A DNA stretch of 31,933 nucleotides from a virus, in the IMG/VR virus record IMGVR_UViG_3300034160_000082, positions 1 to 31,933 of that record; one strand, written 5' to 3'. The position numbers and the translations under genes are program-made. Under the pieces are notes generated by a model. That model was not told the origin of the DNA, did no database searches, and saw only the letters and a program-made list of their open reading frames with translations. This document shows, in pieces, positions 7,650 to 15,894 of this stretch. The stretch's first letter is position 1; the number at the start of each line of letters is the position of its first letter.

Positions 7650-8369
7650 TTAGGGCCACTGCTGAACGCCATTGAGGCGGATACTAGAGGCTTGTATTCC
7701 GTTCAACCGAAGGTCCGAAGCGTCGATGCCATTTAGCCTAAATGGGACTGTGAAACTTGTACGTACAAATAGTGATCCTGATACAACAATCGCTGCTGCG
7801 ATATCTACCACACCAGACAGTGCATGGGTTGTACCATATCCCCAAGTACCTGCCGCGGATAATCCAGCATTGAATGAGACTGTTCCGCTTGTGCTATAGA
7901 TCGACAACGAACCGGAAACAATAACAGATGCATTGATCTGCGCCAATCCAGCAATGTTCTTAGCATTCGTATACTCAACAGCACCGCTTATGGCTGCTGT
8001 GGCCACGATCGGGACAGCGCCAAGAACAGATATCGGTAGCTGATACTCAATTAACCCGTTTGCATAAGCGCCAACTGCAACCGAAATCGAACTAGAAGCA
8101 GAATACAAAGACAGCGAACCGGCAACCGTTGCCGACGCAACTATCGGAACATCGCCTGAGATTTGTTCAGACCCTATGTACTCAATAGCACCAGACAACG
8201 AGACAACGACGGGAACTACGACTCCACCAGACAACGAAATAGGAAGCTGATAGCTAACCGCACCGCTTACAGTAACACTTGTGGAGACTGTTGCTAGCGA
8301 TCCTGCGACAGTAGCCTCTGTCGCAAGTGGCCAGAATCCTAATCCAAGTGGTGCTCCAAGAAATTGCAT
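7650..8369 (-). CDS. Beta-repeat virion protein with C-terminal RLNG repeats (239 aa)
   Basis: ATG at 8369. The sequence consists of repeated hydrophobic beta strands. VxGSL recurs at about residues 21, 82, 151 and 196. The phrase (S/E)YQLPIS recurs at 39 and 108, and SGA(I/V)EY at 59 and 128. The C-terminus carries three copies of RLNG(I/V) exactly ten residues apart (211, 221, 231), reading RLNGIDASDL, RLNGIQASSI and RLNGVQQWP. Similar xLNG repeats occur at the ends of some phage minor tail proteins, from memory. The architecture suggests a stacked beta-solenoid or fibre-like virion protein. There is no catalytic motif. Confidence 0.75.
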   Translation of the reverse strand: MQFLGAPLGLGFWPLATEATVAGSLATVSTSVTVSGAVSYQLPISLSGGVVVPVVVSLSGAIEYIGSEQISGDVPIVASATVAGSLSLYSASSSISVAVGAYANGLIEYQLPISVLGAVPIVATAAISGAVEYTNAKNIAGLAQINASVIVSGSLSIYSTSGTVSFNAGLSAAGTWGYGTTHALSGVVDIAAAIVVSGSLFVRTSFTVPFRLNGIDASDLRLNGIQASSIRLNGVQQWP

Positions 8370-8373
8370 TGGC

Positions 8374-8748
8374 TTAGCTTAGCGAAACACTCAGAGTCAG
8401 CGAAGTGATATTCACCGACGTTGCACCAGATGGAATAACAGCGTCCGCCACTTGGAAGTCTCCAGTCCCAACCCCCACTGTTCCGCTCATGATCGCCACC
8501 GCAGAACTGTTACGAAGAGCAATCTTTCCGATAGTGCCAGCGGTAATGCTGCTGTCCGCGGTGAACGCATTTGCCGTAGCCACAGCTGGAGAGGCATTAG
8601 TTGCTGCGCCAAACGCTGTAGCGCCAAATGTCGGCACAGCGAGCTCAACATCACCAGATGTCGAAAGCAGCACTGTCCCAGAGTTTAACAGCGCCGCGAT
8701 GCCGTCGGCAGCAGCTTTTCGGGCCAGATTACTGAATGTCCAGGCCAT
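8374..8748 (-). CDS. Small Ala/Ser/Thr-rich putative virion protein (124 aa)
   Basis: ATG at 8748, 124 residues. It starts with a short amphipathic helix (TFSNLARKAAADGIAALLNSG). The rest is a low-complexity beta-like region rich in Ala, Ser, Thr, Val and Gly (FGATAFGAATNASPAVATANAF). The composition resembles the small structural proteins around it. The start lies 20 bases inside the upstream 51-aa gene, which suggests tight translational coupling. No family is recognised. Confidence 0.7.
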   Translation of the reverse strand: MAWTFSNLARKAAADGIAALLNSGTVLLSTSGDVELAVPTFGATAFGAATNASPAVATANAFTADSSITAGTIGKIALRNSSAVAIMSGTVGVGTGDFQVADAVIPSGATSVNITSLTLSVSLS

Positions 8749-8884
8749 CGGTTTCTTCCTCTTCAGGTGTGGGTGGGATTACTGCCGTGCCCGAGAACTC
8801 AACATCCTTAATCGGACCTTGCTCGTTGCTAAAGGTGAGTACTCCAGCAACGCCAACAGATATACCAATTGATTCTGTGATCAT
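8729..8884 (-). CDS. Short hypothetical protein (51 aa)
   Basis: ATG at 8884 overlaps the TGA of the upstream 155-aa gene as ATGA. The frame ends with TAA at 8729 after 51 codons. The protein starts MITESIGISVGVAGVLTFSN and ends in an acidic Pro/Glu stretch (PPTPEEEETDGLDIQ). Overlapping junctions on both sides and the lack of any other frame between 8749 and 8880 support a real gene despite its size. Function unknown. Confidence 0.6.
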   Translation of the reverse strand: MITESIGISVGVAGVLTFSNEQGPIKDVEFSGTAVIPPTPEEEETDGLDIQ

Positions 8885-9348
8885 AGCGTAAGTCCTGGAA
8901 AAATAATGTAAAGGGTTCCAGTGATTTCTGTAGACGGAATCTCACTGACCGCAGCAATATCCGTAAACCCTGTGACCTTAGCCCAAATAGGTGAAGCAGC
9001 ATTAGGAGGCGTCAATGCCAAAAACTCGGGCAATAAAAGATCAGCGCCCACGGACTCGAGCTCTACAAGCTCAGATGTAACTGTACGAAGATTCTGTTGG
9101 CTATACCATTGGACACGAAAACGCCAATACAGTTGCGGAGTAATCTCCTCAGTAGGCGTGAGCGGTAGAGTTACTGCTGCGCCATTGATAGAAGCGGTGT
9201 ACGCCCCGATAATCCCCTCACCAGTCAGCACATTATAACCTGGCTGTGCAACACCACTAGAGTTAACAAGCTCAAACCATACAATTGCCTCAGCGCTTGA
9301 CCCACCCGGCAGCATGTAAGGTTCGATTATTATGTTACGCGAGGGCAT
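8881..9348 (-). CDS. Putative virion protein (155 aa)
   Basis: ATG at 9348, 155 residues, overlapping the end of the 234-aa adaptor-like gene by 14 bases. The pattern is all-beta with many Glu/Thr turns: IIIEPYMLPGGSSAEAIVWF, YWRFRVQWYSQQNL, then a Pro-rich segment (FLALTPPNAASPIWAKVTGF). It has the look of an immunoglobulin-like or beta-sandwich structural protein, but no family name can be given. Position among virion genes is the main clue. Confidence 0.7.
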   Translation of the reverse strand: MPSRNIIIEPYMLPGGSSAEAIVWFELVNSSGVAQPGYNVLTGEGIIGAYTASINGAAVTLPLTPTEEITPQLYWRFRVQWYSQQNLRTVTSELVELESVGADLLLPEFLALTPPNAASPIWAKVTGFTDIAAVSEIPSTEITGTLYIIFPGLTL

Positions 9349-10039
9349 TTGCGGCTCTTATCTTCGGCAAATACTTATCCATAAAAGCAGCCCACAACGA
9401 GGTAAAAGCACGCTGAGCCGCAGAAGCATTTTCTGCAAGTTGCTGATCCTGCACAACATGCTGTCGCGACTCAATCAGCATTACCGCGCGCCACACAACA
9501 AGCTCGTGGTATTTTTCTTCCCACGGCGGCTCGTCCTCGGGATACTCCAATCGTGTCTTGCTGTACTGCCAATTGCCATTAAGAATCCATTGCTCATTAG
9601 GCGTAGGCCAAACAATCCATCGCGTCGGCTGTGCGCCCCAGATCAAATACAGTGGAATACTTGACGTTGGAACAGTGACTCGTTCTCGCGCCTGCCAGCA
9701 ATCATACTGTTCTTGGTAAATCGGCCACCGAGTTGTGGAACCGCTTTTCGTAAGGTACAGTGAATCCCATTCAAGTGACTCAATTGCGGGCTTCACATAC
9801 TCGCTAACACCTGCGGCTAGGTGAAAAATCTCCCCACGCCTGTTAAGAAACTTCCAGTGCTGCGAGAACTCCATGATCCAATCGAATGATTGTTGCGCCG
9901 CACGAATTGCCCTGCGTGCAACAGGGTCAGCTACAATATACAACCCATCTGCATCCCTGCCAAGGTCAACAGAAGAAATGGCCAACGGTAATCCGTTAAC
10001 CTCTTCTGTGACACGCTCAGCAATCTGCAGAAAGTTCAC
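9335..10039 (-). CDS. Putative head-tail adaptor protein (234 aa)
   Basis: The start is GTG at 10039, sharing one base with the upstream TAG (TAGTG). 234 residues. The start NFLQIAERVTEEVNGLPLAI, a core with many Trp and Tyr residues (SFDWIMEFSQHWKFLNRRG, ILNGNWQYSKTRLEYPEDEP) and a helical end (YHELVVWRAVMLIESRQH) match the usual layout of gp4/gp11-type podovirus adaptor proteins that bind below the portal. Length is close to that group. The assignment rests on this layout and on position downstream of capsid genes, not on an exact family match. Confidence 0.65.
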   Translation of the reverse strand: MNFLQIAERVTEEVNGLPLAISSVDLGRDADGLYIVADPVARRAIRAAQQSFDWIMEFSQHWKFLNRRGEIFHLAAGVSEYVKPAIESLEWDSLYLTKSGSTTRWPIYQEQYDCWQARERVTVPTSSIPLYLIWGAQPTRWIVWPTPNEQWILNGNWQYSKTRLEYPEDEPPWEEKYHELVVWRAVMLIESRQHVVQDQQLAENASAAQRAFTSLWAAFMDKYLPKIRAANALA

Positions 10040-10500
10040 TAGCGTCTCGTATATTGGAGCCGAAGTTCCTGCACCCAGGCACGACCCCGCGGAGAATCAT
10101 CCAGCACATCAAAGTTGTAGCGGCTTTGCGATTGCTGCGTGAGCTGATTGCGATATTGTTCTGGCACATTGCGATCACCACCAACATGGCGTACCGCACT
10201 AGGCCGCGCCTTCATGAGCTGCGCAACGTGATATCGTTTTACTTGCGTAGGATATCCAGGAATCAGCACTACACGATCATCATTGATTGACAAAGAAACT
10301 TGCGGTTCACCTGCAGTATCGGGCAGTGGCTGGAGCACAACCGTAACAAATTCTGCAAGAAACGCTTGTTCCGATATCAACGCCTTGTAATCAACACCAG
10401 CAGGAATCTCGTCAATGAGTTCGTTAGGATTAAGCTCAATGACTGGACCTGGCGTATCGTCCGCCTCAACGCCTTTACGAATAATGACAGGAGGATTCAT
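10039..10500 (-). CDS. Putative virion/head completion protein (153 aa)
   Basis: I chose ATG at 10500 because the earlier in-frame ATG at 10530 lies within a strong stem-loop and has no ribosome binding site. 153 residues. The N-terminus is Pro-rich, followed by helical and mixed parts (VDYKALISEQAFLAEFVTVV) and an Arg/Gln-rich C-terminus (YRNQLTQQSQSRYNFDVLDD). It is directly coupled to the adaptor-like gene by a one-base overlap. No motif is recognised. A role in head completion is suggested only by place in the operon. Confidence 0.65.
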   Translation of the reverse strand: MNPPVIIRKGVEADDTPGPVIELNPNELIDEIPAGVDYKALISEQAFLAEFVTVVLQPLPDTAGEPQVSLSINDDRVVLIPGYPTQVKRYHVAQLMKARPSAVRHVGGDRNVPEQYRNQLTQQSQSRYNFDVLDDSPRGRAWVQELRLQYTRR

Positions 10501-10512
10501 CTTATAGTTCCC

Positions 10513-10528
10513 GGGGCCTTGCGGCCCC
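10513..10528 (-). other. RNA hairpin with GCAA (GNRA) tetraloop
   Basis: On the minus (mRNA) strand the sequence is GGGGCC-GCAA-GGCCCC, a six-pair GC stem closed by a GNRA tetraloop. It sits between the stop of the 144-aa gene and the ATG at 10500. There is no T-run after it, so a plain intrinsic terminator is unlikely. It could separate expression of upstream capsid genes from downstream genes or protect an mRNA 3' end. Confidence 0.55.
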
Positions 10529-10535
10529 ATCAGGA

Positions 10536-10970
10536 TCAGCGAGTGATCTCGATGACGATTTCGTCGTTGTCAGTGATTGGAGCACAAGCTGAGACATCGA
10601 AGTTCAGCTTACCTTCAGCCCAAGAAACGCCAGCTGAGGCAACCGCAACAACGGTCTTATCACCTGCGGCAACAGCTGTCCAACCTGACTTGACGAATGC
10701 TGCGCCGGTAGTGGTAGTAGTGCCGCCAACAGTCTTGCTCTTGACGCCGTTAGCGAGCCACCAGAGACCACTGGTGCCATCCGTCATGTTGAAAACTTCG
10801 ACCTTGCCTGGTACAAAGCTGATACCGTTGGAGGCATCCAGATAGAAATCCGCAGCGGTGTAGGTACCCGTAATATGATAACGCAACGGCTGACTGCCAG
10901 CCGGAATCAGGTTTTCACTGATTCGCGCCACGACCATACCGCTAACAGCGGAAGCAGCAACGTATGCCAT
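10536..10970 (-). CDS. Putative virion protein (144 aa)
   Basis: ATG at 10970 with a GGAGT ribosome binding site seven bases upstream. 144 residues, Ala/Ser/Thr/Gly-rich beta pattern: LRYHITGTYTAADFYLDASN, then SGLWWLANGVKSKTVGG and a Thr run (TTTTT-like). A compact all-beta protein of this size directly downstream of the capsid gene could be a head decoration or fibre protein. No family is recognised. It starts four bases after the 183-aa gene. Confidence 0.7.
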   Translation of the reverse strand: MAYVAASAVSGMVVARISENLIPAGSQPLRYHITGTYTAADFYLDASNGISFVPGKVEVFNMTDGTSGLWWLANGVKSKTVGGTTTTTGAAFVKSGWTAVAAGDKTVVAVASAGVSWAEGKLNFDVSACAPITDNDEIVIEITR

Positions 10971-10973
10971 GAT

Positions 10974-11525
10974 TTACTCCGTGAGAAAGTTAGCAGCGGA
11001 AATGGGGTAGTACGCAACGGATGCGCAATCTGACGCGGCAGTCAAGTCATCAGTTCCGGCAGTCCATTTGGTGTCAGCCTTAGCACCGACCACAATGATG
11101 CCAATAATGACGTTGGATGCAGTGGGCGCAACCGCTCGTGCTGCGATCTCTGCCGCCGCTGCAGACGTGTAGTTTTGATCCGCGGCAACCTGCTTGAAGG
11201 TGATTGTGCCGGCAGCTACGATCTGAGCCACAAAGCCACCATAGAAGGTACCGGTTGCTCCTGCATTGTTAATGGTACCTGTCAGCCCCAGCGCCGTACC
11301 GGCCGCTACTGCGGCCTTAGCATAGGGCATTCCTGAGATGCGGAACGAGAATGCAGTCGTGGCTACGTTTTCAGGAGTAGTCCCCGTGCTGAGAGTCGTA
11401 GCACGAATGATTGACGTGCCCTTAAGGGCTGCAAGCTCCAATCGAAATGCTTCAAGCACGGTACCGAGCGCTCTACGAGACGCTGGGTCTCGCATCCCAC
11501 GAACACCATCTTTGAGAGATGCCAT
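10974..11525 (-). CDS. Putative head-associated virion protein (183 aa)
   Basis: ATG at 11525 preceded by AAGGAG at ideal distance. 183 residues. A charged helical N-terminus (LKDGVRGMRDPASRRALGTV) leads into a low-complexity Ala/Thr/Gly/Val beta region (IINNAGATG-like phrases, IVAAGTITFKQVAADQNYTS). It is the first gene after the major capsid gene, where decoration or cement proteins are often found. This is inference from position and composition, and no domain is recognised. Confidence 0.7.
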   Translation of the reverse strand: MASLKDGVRGMRDPASRRALGTVLEAFRLELAALKGTSIIRATTLSTGTTPENVATTAFSFRISGMPYAKAAVAAGTALGLTGTINNAGATGTFYGGFVAQIVAAGTITFKQVAADQNYTSAAAAEIAARAVAPTASNVIIGIIVVGAKADTKWTAGTDDLTAASDCASVAYYPISAANFLTE

Positions 11526-11536
11526 TGTGGTACTCC

Positions 11537-12595
11537 TTACAGTTCCGTCACGCCGACTTCGATCTCTGCCATCCAGTCCTGGTTGGTGATCTCAGCCGCA
11601 TGGAACGTGCCTGCCCAGACGTAGCCGCGCTGGCCACCAGGATCAGACTTGGACTTGACCGTGTGTGGAATGTGATTGGCGTCGATGGAGCTCAGGCCAC
11701 GCAGGGCAAGCTGTCGGAATGCGTTTTGGCCCAGCACGATCATCGGATACACGTCGATGTTGGTACTGTTATCGGCCTTGAGCCCAGTAGCGCCAACAGC
11801 CGCGCCACCTCCAGGATAGTAGGTAAGCTCTGCCGCAAGGATGAACCGAAATCCATAGGCCGCACCGATCTCGCCTGGAGCGATGATGTTTGCCGCGCCG
11901 TATTCTTCAATGCCCTTGAAGTCTGGCAACTCACGAATGTCGTGCTCCAAATCCGTGTGGCAATAGACCGGATAAGAGGACTGAATCGGGTAAGTTGCGT
12001 AGCCAGGACCGCCACTGAGCGCCTTGTTCTGTGGGCGACTGTAGCGACGCTTGAGCCCGCGGCGCACCTTTTCCAATATGGTCTTGGTGATGGTGCCGTT
12101 GACCGTGCCAGTCGTGGTACCAGTACCACCAAAGAACGCATTGGTCGCGGCCTTGAGTTTGCCGTAGTTGTACAGCTCGCGCACCAGCGTGATGCGCTTA
12201 CCCGCGAACTCAACTTCCTGCGCTGGAATGTCGTCCTCGAAGAAGATCGCTGTCTCATTCGTGTATGAATACAGGCAATCGAACTGGTACGGCGTGGCCG
12301 TGATAATCGTGGAGGTAACGCTTTCCGCGCCTCGCGTCACACCCTCAGCCGTGCGGTGATAATCGACGATGGCCTGGTCCTTGCCGGGAGCAACCCACTG
12401 GTTGTCAACATCGGTGCCGCCATATCCAGACGGAATGATGAATCGCTTCCACTTGAAAACTTTTCCGCTCTGCGTTGGCATCGGATCGGTTTCACCTGCC
12501 TTCGACAGGTTCTCCTCGAACATCGCGGCTTCGAGAATCTTCCCCTTGACGATACCGACTCGCGCGGTATCACTTGCGAGCATATGGCCGGCCAT
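11537..12595 (-). CDS. Major capsid protein, N4-gp56 family-like
   Basis: ATG at 12595 with a GGGAGATAA ribosome binding site. 352 residues. The sequence follows the N4-gp56 capsid pattern: ARVGIVKGKILEAAMFEENL near the start, then KVFKWKRFIIPSGYGGTD, then a region about 80-160 with EGVTRGAESVTSTIITATPY, FEDDIPAQEVEFAGKRI and LVRELYNYGKLKAATNAFF. The C-terminal half contains VYCHTDLEHDIRELPDFKGI and a Gly-rich loop. It builds the icosahedral HK97-fold shell. Scaffold and portal genes lie directly upstream, as expected. The length is slightly below the 380-400 aa common in the family. Confidence 0.9.
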   Translation of the reverse strand: MAGHMLASDTARVGIVKGKILEAAMFEENLSKAGETDPMPTQSGKVFKWKRFIIPSGYGGTDVDNQWVAPGKDQAIVDYHRTAEGVTRGAESVTSTIITATPYQFDCLYSYTNETAIFFEDDIPAQEVEFAGKRITLVRELYNYGKLKAATNAFFGGTGTTTGTVNGTITKTILEKVRRGLKRRYSRPQNKALSGGPGYATYPIQSSYPVYCHTDLEHDIRELPDFKGIEEYGAANIIAPGEIGAAYGFRFILAAELTYYPGGGAAVGATGLKADNSTNIDVYPMIVLGQNAFRQLALRGLSSIDANHIPHTVKSKSDPGGQRGYVWAGTFHAAEITNQDWMAEIEVGVTEL

Positions 12596-12607
12596 TGGTT
12601 ATCTCCC

Positions 12608-13417
12608 TCAGCTTGCCTTTTTGAAAACACTCATGAAGCCATCCTCTTCAGTTTGAAGCTTGGCTCCGGTTGGATTGGTGCGTCCCGCGCTGCGCGTCTG
12701 GGTTGCACCGGCAAGCCGGGAGGCTGCAGCGCCTGCCGACTTAGAACTGTCCTGAATGGCCTGCTTGTAATAAGCGTTGAACGCTTTCAGAGCCTGGCCG
12801 TGCCCATATGGGTCAGCAACATTGCGATCCTCGCGTTGCGAAGTAAGTGCGGCACGAGTAGCAGTGTCCTGTCGCTCGTACCACTTAAGAAAGAGTTTCT
12901 GAGTCTCAGTCTTTGGTGCCGACTTATCAGCCAAAGTTGGGTCCCGTAGCTCATCCATCGAGAACTGAAGAGTCTCCTGCACCTGATCAAGCCAACGAGC
13001 AGCGTGCTTGTAATCCCACTCGTCAAACATAGGATTAAGCAGGGGTTGGAGTGCTTCAGCAGAAATTGCCTGCTGCTTAACAGACCCAGTAAGGAATGCC
13101 TTCAAGTCGTCAGCAAGACCTTCACCAAGCGTTTGATCGTACTTAGAGAAACGATCTACGAGCCGCTTAAGTGCGTCCTCGCTGACCTCTACTACAGCCT
13201 GCTTTGCCATTGCGGCTTGCAGGCCTTTCAGAGTCTCGTTGATTGGGGCGAAGCGTTCGCCAAGACGGCTCTCAGTTGCAGATAGAACGCCGCGCAAGTC
13301 ATCAATGTCTGTTGCCCATGCAGGGGGCTCGACTACTTCAGTCTCTGCCCCACCCAGGTCCGAGCCCTCTTCGAGCTCTTCCTGCACTGGCCACTTATTT
13401 TGAAGATTGAAGAGCAT
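12608..13417 (-). CDS. Capsid scaffold protein (269 aa)
   Basis: ATG at 13417, 23 bases inside the preceding small gene. 269 residues. Acidic and helical, starting with a Glu-rich stretch (EELEEGSDLGGAETEVVEP). Long amphipathic helices follow at about 35-160, and a basic, Ser/Thr/Ala-rich C-terminus comes last (AASRLAGATQTRSAGRTNPT, ending FKKAS). An acidic coiled-coil protein with a basic C-terminal tail placed directly before the major capsid gene is the standard form of a phage scaffold, which guides capsid assembly and leaves or is degraded. No protease motif is visible. Confidence 0.8.
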   Translation of the reverse strand: MLFNLQNKWPVQEELEEGSDLGGAETEVVEPPAWATDIDDLRGVLSATESRLGERFAPINETLKGLQAAMAKQAVVEVSEDALKRLVDRFSKYDQTLGEGLADDLKAFLTGSVKQQAISAEALQPLLNPMFDEWDYKHAARWLDQVQETLQFSMDELRDPTLADKSAPKTETQKLFLKWYERQDTATRAALTSQREDRNVADPYGHGQALKAFNAYYKQAIQDSSKSAGAAASRLAGATQTRSAGRTNPTGAKLQTEEDGFMSVFKKAS

Positions 13418-13598
13418 TCTTTATTATCTCTTGAGCGAATAGTTGGCCGCGGAGGTACTCAGTCTCGGAGGGGCTTGTGCCGTGCACAGAGAGTTCCCGT
13501 ACCACAAGCCTAGCACGTTCCGCGAGAAAGTCAAGCAGATTATCACATGATACATAATGTGTACCCCCAATCTGAGCCACCTCTAACAAAATGCTCAT
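13395..13598 (-). CDS. Small hypothetical protein between portal and scaffold (67 aa)
   Basis: ATG at 13598 overlaps the portal stop by ATGA, and the gene runs 23 bases into the scaffold gene. 67 residues, with an N-terminal beta-like part (VAQIGGTHYVSCDNLLDFLA) and a C-terminal helix (TEYLRGQLFAQEIIKNALQ). No family is recognised. Both overlaps support a real gene in the head cassette. Confidence 0.6.
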   Translation of the reverse strand: MSILLEVAQIGGTHYVSCDNLLDFLAERARLVVRELSVHGTSPSETEYLRGQLFAQEIIKNALQSSK

Positions 13599-15841
13599 TG
13601 CAACCCCAATTCTGCCAAATCGTCATCAGACACCATCTCGGCCTCTGGCTGCACAAGCGGGTTCATAGGATCGAGCGCGGCATCGCGAGTCTGAAGCTCC
13701 TTCGCGTGCTCATGTGCCTGTGCTTGTTGTGTGGCAGAGCCATCCTGCTTAACGGACTCCTGCGCAACCGCCATGAGACCCTGCGTCTGCACAACCTCTT
13801 TTGCGTGCTCGAACTCCGCACCCTTAATTTGCTGTTCCAGCATAAGCTTCATTTCGCCAAGCTGCGCTTGCATCTGGGCGATTTGAGTATCGGTCTGTGC
13901 ACGAATCTGAGCTACCTGCACTGCAGCTTCGGGCTGCTGTTCCGCGGCACGCAGTTGCTCTTCTTCCTCAGGCGTAATCTGCACATCCTCGTGATTGATG
14001 CCAAAGCCTTCAACAAGCCGTCGCATGAGGCGTTTAGGTGACAATCCATAGACAGGCTGTACTGCACGATCCACTAGCTGAAGCATGGCTTGTTGCTGAA
14101 GCTCCTTCTCAACGAGAATCGAAGACCCGAGTGCGTGGGCAACCGCGTCCGACTGTGCCCTCTCAGGTCCGTATAATTGTACCCAATTGTAGTAGTCTGT
14201 AACAATTGGCGCGCAGTTGTCGTCATCCCAATGCTTGATGAACAGACGAAGATTAGTTGTTGATGAGCCCAAAAGCGCATTAGTGACGCCAACAGAGTCA
14301 GTAACCTTTTGGCCCTGCAACATGAGCGGCAAACCGGTAGTCTGCTCTGCCATTTGGAGCCAATAGTTGATCCACGGAAGAATCTGTGCCAAATAGTTGG
14401 GGAACTCAAGAAACTTAAGTGCGTCCTCTGGTCGTGACTCTTTGCCTTGCATTGCTGCAAGCGCATCCTCAGTGACTTCGTAAACCTTGTACGGATAATG
14501 CTGCCAACCCTCACCTGCTAGCGGCTGAATCCTTCCTTGTCTGAACAAGAGACCAGGGCCGACCGACCAACCTAAGTTGTCCTGTGCGGCACGCACCGCG
14601 GCGTTGAGGCCGCGCTGGGGTGTCTCGATCTGCTCCGGAATACTAATTCCTGCAGGACTATCATTTCTGGCTTCCCAAACCAGGAACCGATAGGGAAACT
14701 CATACGAGTCAGTTGGCAGAGCATTGACTTTGACCAACTTGTCGTTGATGAACTCGAGTTGCAGGAAATGGTACTCGTCTTCTGCAAGACTTTCTGGGTC
14801 TTTGCCAAGACTAGTGGCGATGCGCTCAAGAAATTCCCATTGAGCCCCCTCAAAATCTTCCTCATCAGCACCAAGTTCAGCGCTAAGCTTAGCAATATTG
14901 ACTTCGCCAGTGCGTCGCCAAATCTCAAAAGACTTGCGTGTGGCACCGCCAAGCTCTGAGACACTCTTTGGCTCTTGTGTCAACAAGTAGTCGATTTCCT
15001 CAGCAAAATAACCAGGCGCTGTTCTTAGATTACGAAGCTGTCGCTTAGAAATGTCTGGCACAACCTGCCAAAACCGCCGACCCTTCTGAATATTAGTACC
15101 ACATGCCTTGTCCCAATAGCAATTCTCTATGGGAATTTGCTCAAGTGCCGGTCGCCGCAACACGCGCATTTCGAGTTCAAAACGTAGTGCGGACTGCTGA
15201 AGGGGATCAGCTGCAGCAACAAGCACCTCAACTGCGGAACGTACATCAGGTGTGAGTTTGCGCTCTTCTGGGAACGGCCCGTAGAGGACTCCAGTTCCAA
15301 CGAGTCCTGCCTCTTTGATCTGCTTCCGCGTCTTGGAAGCAAAGTCCGTCTCAAGCAAATAGTCTTTGATTAGGGCGCGGCACACGGCAATGGCTGCTTT
15401 GCGCGCATCTGGAAGTTGCGACAGCTTTGTACGAAGCGCAGCAGGCAATGCTTCGAGCAACTGAGGCTGTGCCTCAAAGTAGGGTCGTAATGTCTCAACA
15501 TCACTGATGGGGGTTTCGCGCAGGTCCCAATTGTCACGATCGCCAGCAGGCAGCAGCAGGTCGCTGGTCCGCGCTGTTCCTGCATTCGTGTATGGGCGGG
15601 TGATGTTGACAGAGACGGTAGAACGTCCGTCGTTGTCGGGCTCACGATAGCCGGTAATGATTGGCCCGTCCAGTGTGCGACCCTTTTCGGGCAATGATGC
15701 GCTGACTTTTTCCGCGTCACCGTGCGCGTACTGAGCGCGGGCACGTGACCATGTAAGCTCAATGCCAGACGCTCTACGATGATTGATGTCCTCAGCACGC
15801 TCAGCAAGAAGCTCCTGGAGATATGGGGATTCAGTGTTCAT
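13595..15841 (-). CDS. Portal (head-tail connector) protein (748 aa)
   Basis: ATG at 15841. 748 residues, the right size for podovirus-type portals. It follows terminase large subunit and precedes scaffold and capsid, the canonical place. Features seen: VNITRPYTNAGTARTSDLLL (about residues 78-97), LETDFASKTRKQIKEAGLVG, a core with ENCYWDKACGTNIQKGRRFW, FLVWEARNDSPAGISIPEQI and MLQGQKVTDSVGVTNALLGS. A long Gln/Glu-rich coiled coil follows (about residues 650-730) that may form the barrel or bind scaffold. It forms the dodecameric ring through which DNA enters and leaves the capsid. Confidence 0.85.
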   Translation of the reverse strand: MNTESPYLQELLAERAEDINHRRASGIELTWSRARAQYAHGDAEKVSASLPEKGRTLDGPIITGYREPDNDGRSTVSVNITRPYTNAGTARTSDLLLPAGDRDNWDLRETPISDVETLRPYFEAQPQLLEALPAALRTKLSQLPDARKAAIAVCRALIKDYLLETDFASKTRKQIKEAGLVGTGVLYGPFPEERKLTPDVRSAVEVLVAAADPLQQSALRFELEMRVLRRPALEQIPIENCYWDKACGTNIQKGRRFWQVVPDISKRQLRNLRTAPGYFAEEIDYLLTQEPKSVSELGGATRKSFEIWRRTGEVNIAKLSAELGADEEDFEGAQWEFLERIATSLGKDPESLAEDEYHFLQLEFINDKLVKVNALPTDSYEFPYRFLVWEARNDSPAGISIPEQIETPQRGLNAAVRAAQDNLGWSVGPGLLFRQGRIQPLAGEGWQHYPYKVYEVTEDALAAMQGKESRPEDALKFLEFPNYLAQILPWINYWLQMAEQTTGLPLMLQGQKVTDSVGVTNALLGSSTTNLRLFIKHWDDDNCAPIVTDYYNWVQLYGPERAQSDAVAHALGSSILVEKELQQQAMLQLVDRAVQPVYGLSPKRLMRRLVEGFGINHEDVQITPEEEEQLRAAEQQPEAAVQVAQIRAQTDTQIAQMQAQLGEMKLMLEQQIKGAEFEHAKEVVQTQGLMAVAQESVKQDGSATQQAQAHEHAKELQTRDAALDPMNPLVQPEAEMVSDDDLAELGLQ

Positions 15842-15894
15842 AATTATCTTAGTGGGGTAACTGTTAGTGAGACGGACTTAGGCCCCATACAGGT

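Noticed and set aside
10300-10845. 181-codon plus-strand frame opposite two late genes
   Set aside because: It crosses a gene boundary on the coding strand and lies opposite coupled late genes. It has no domain and no start signal.
11519-12268. 249-codon plus-strand frame opposite the major capsid gene
   Set aside because: The minus-strand frame matches the N4-gp56 capsid pattern with a strong ribosome binding site. The plus frame is a shadow.
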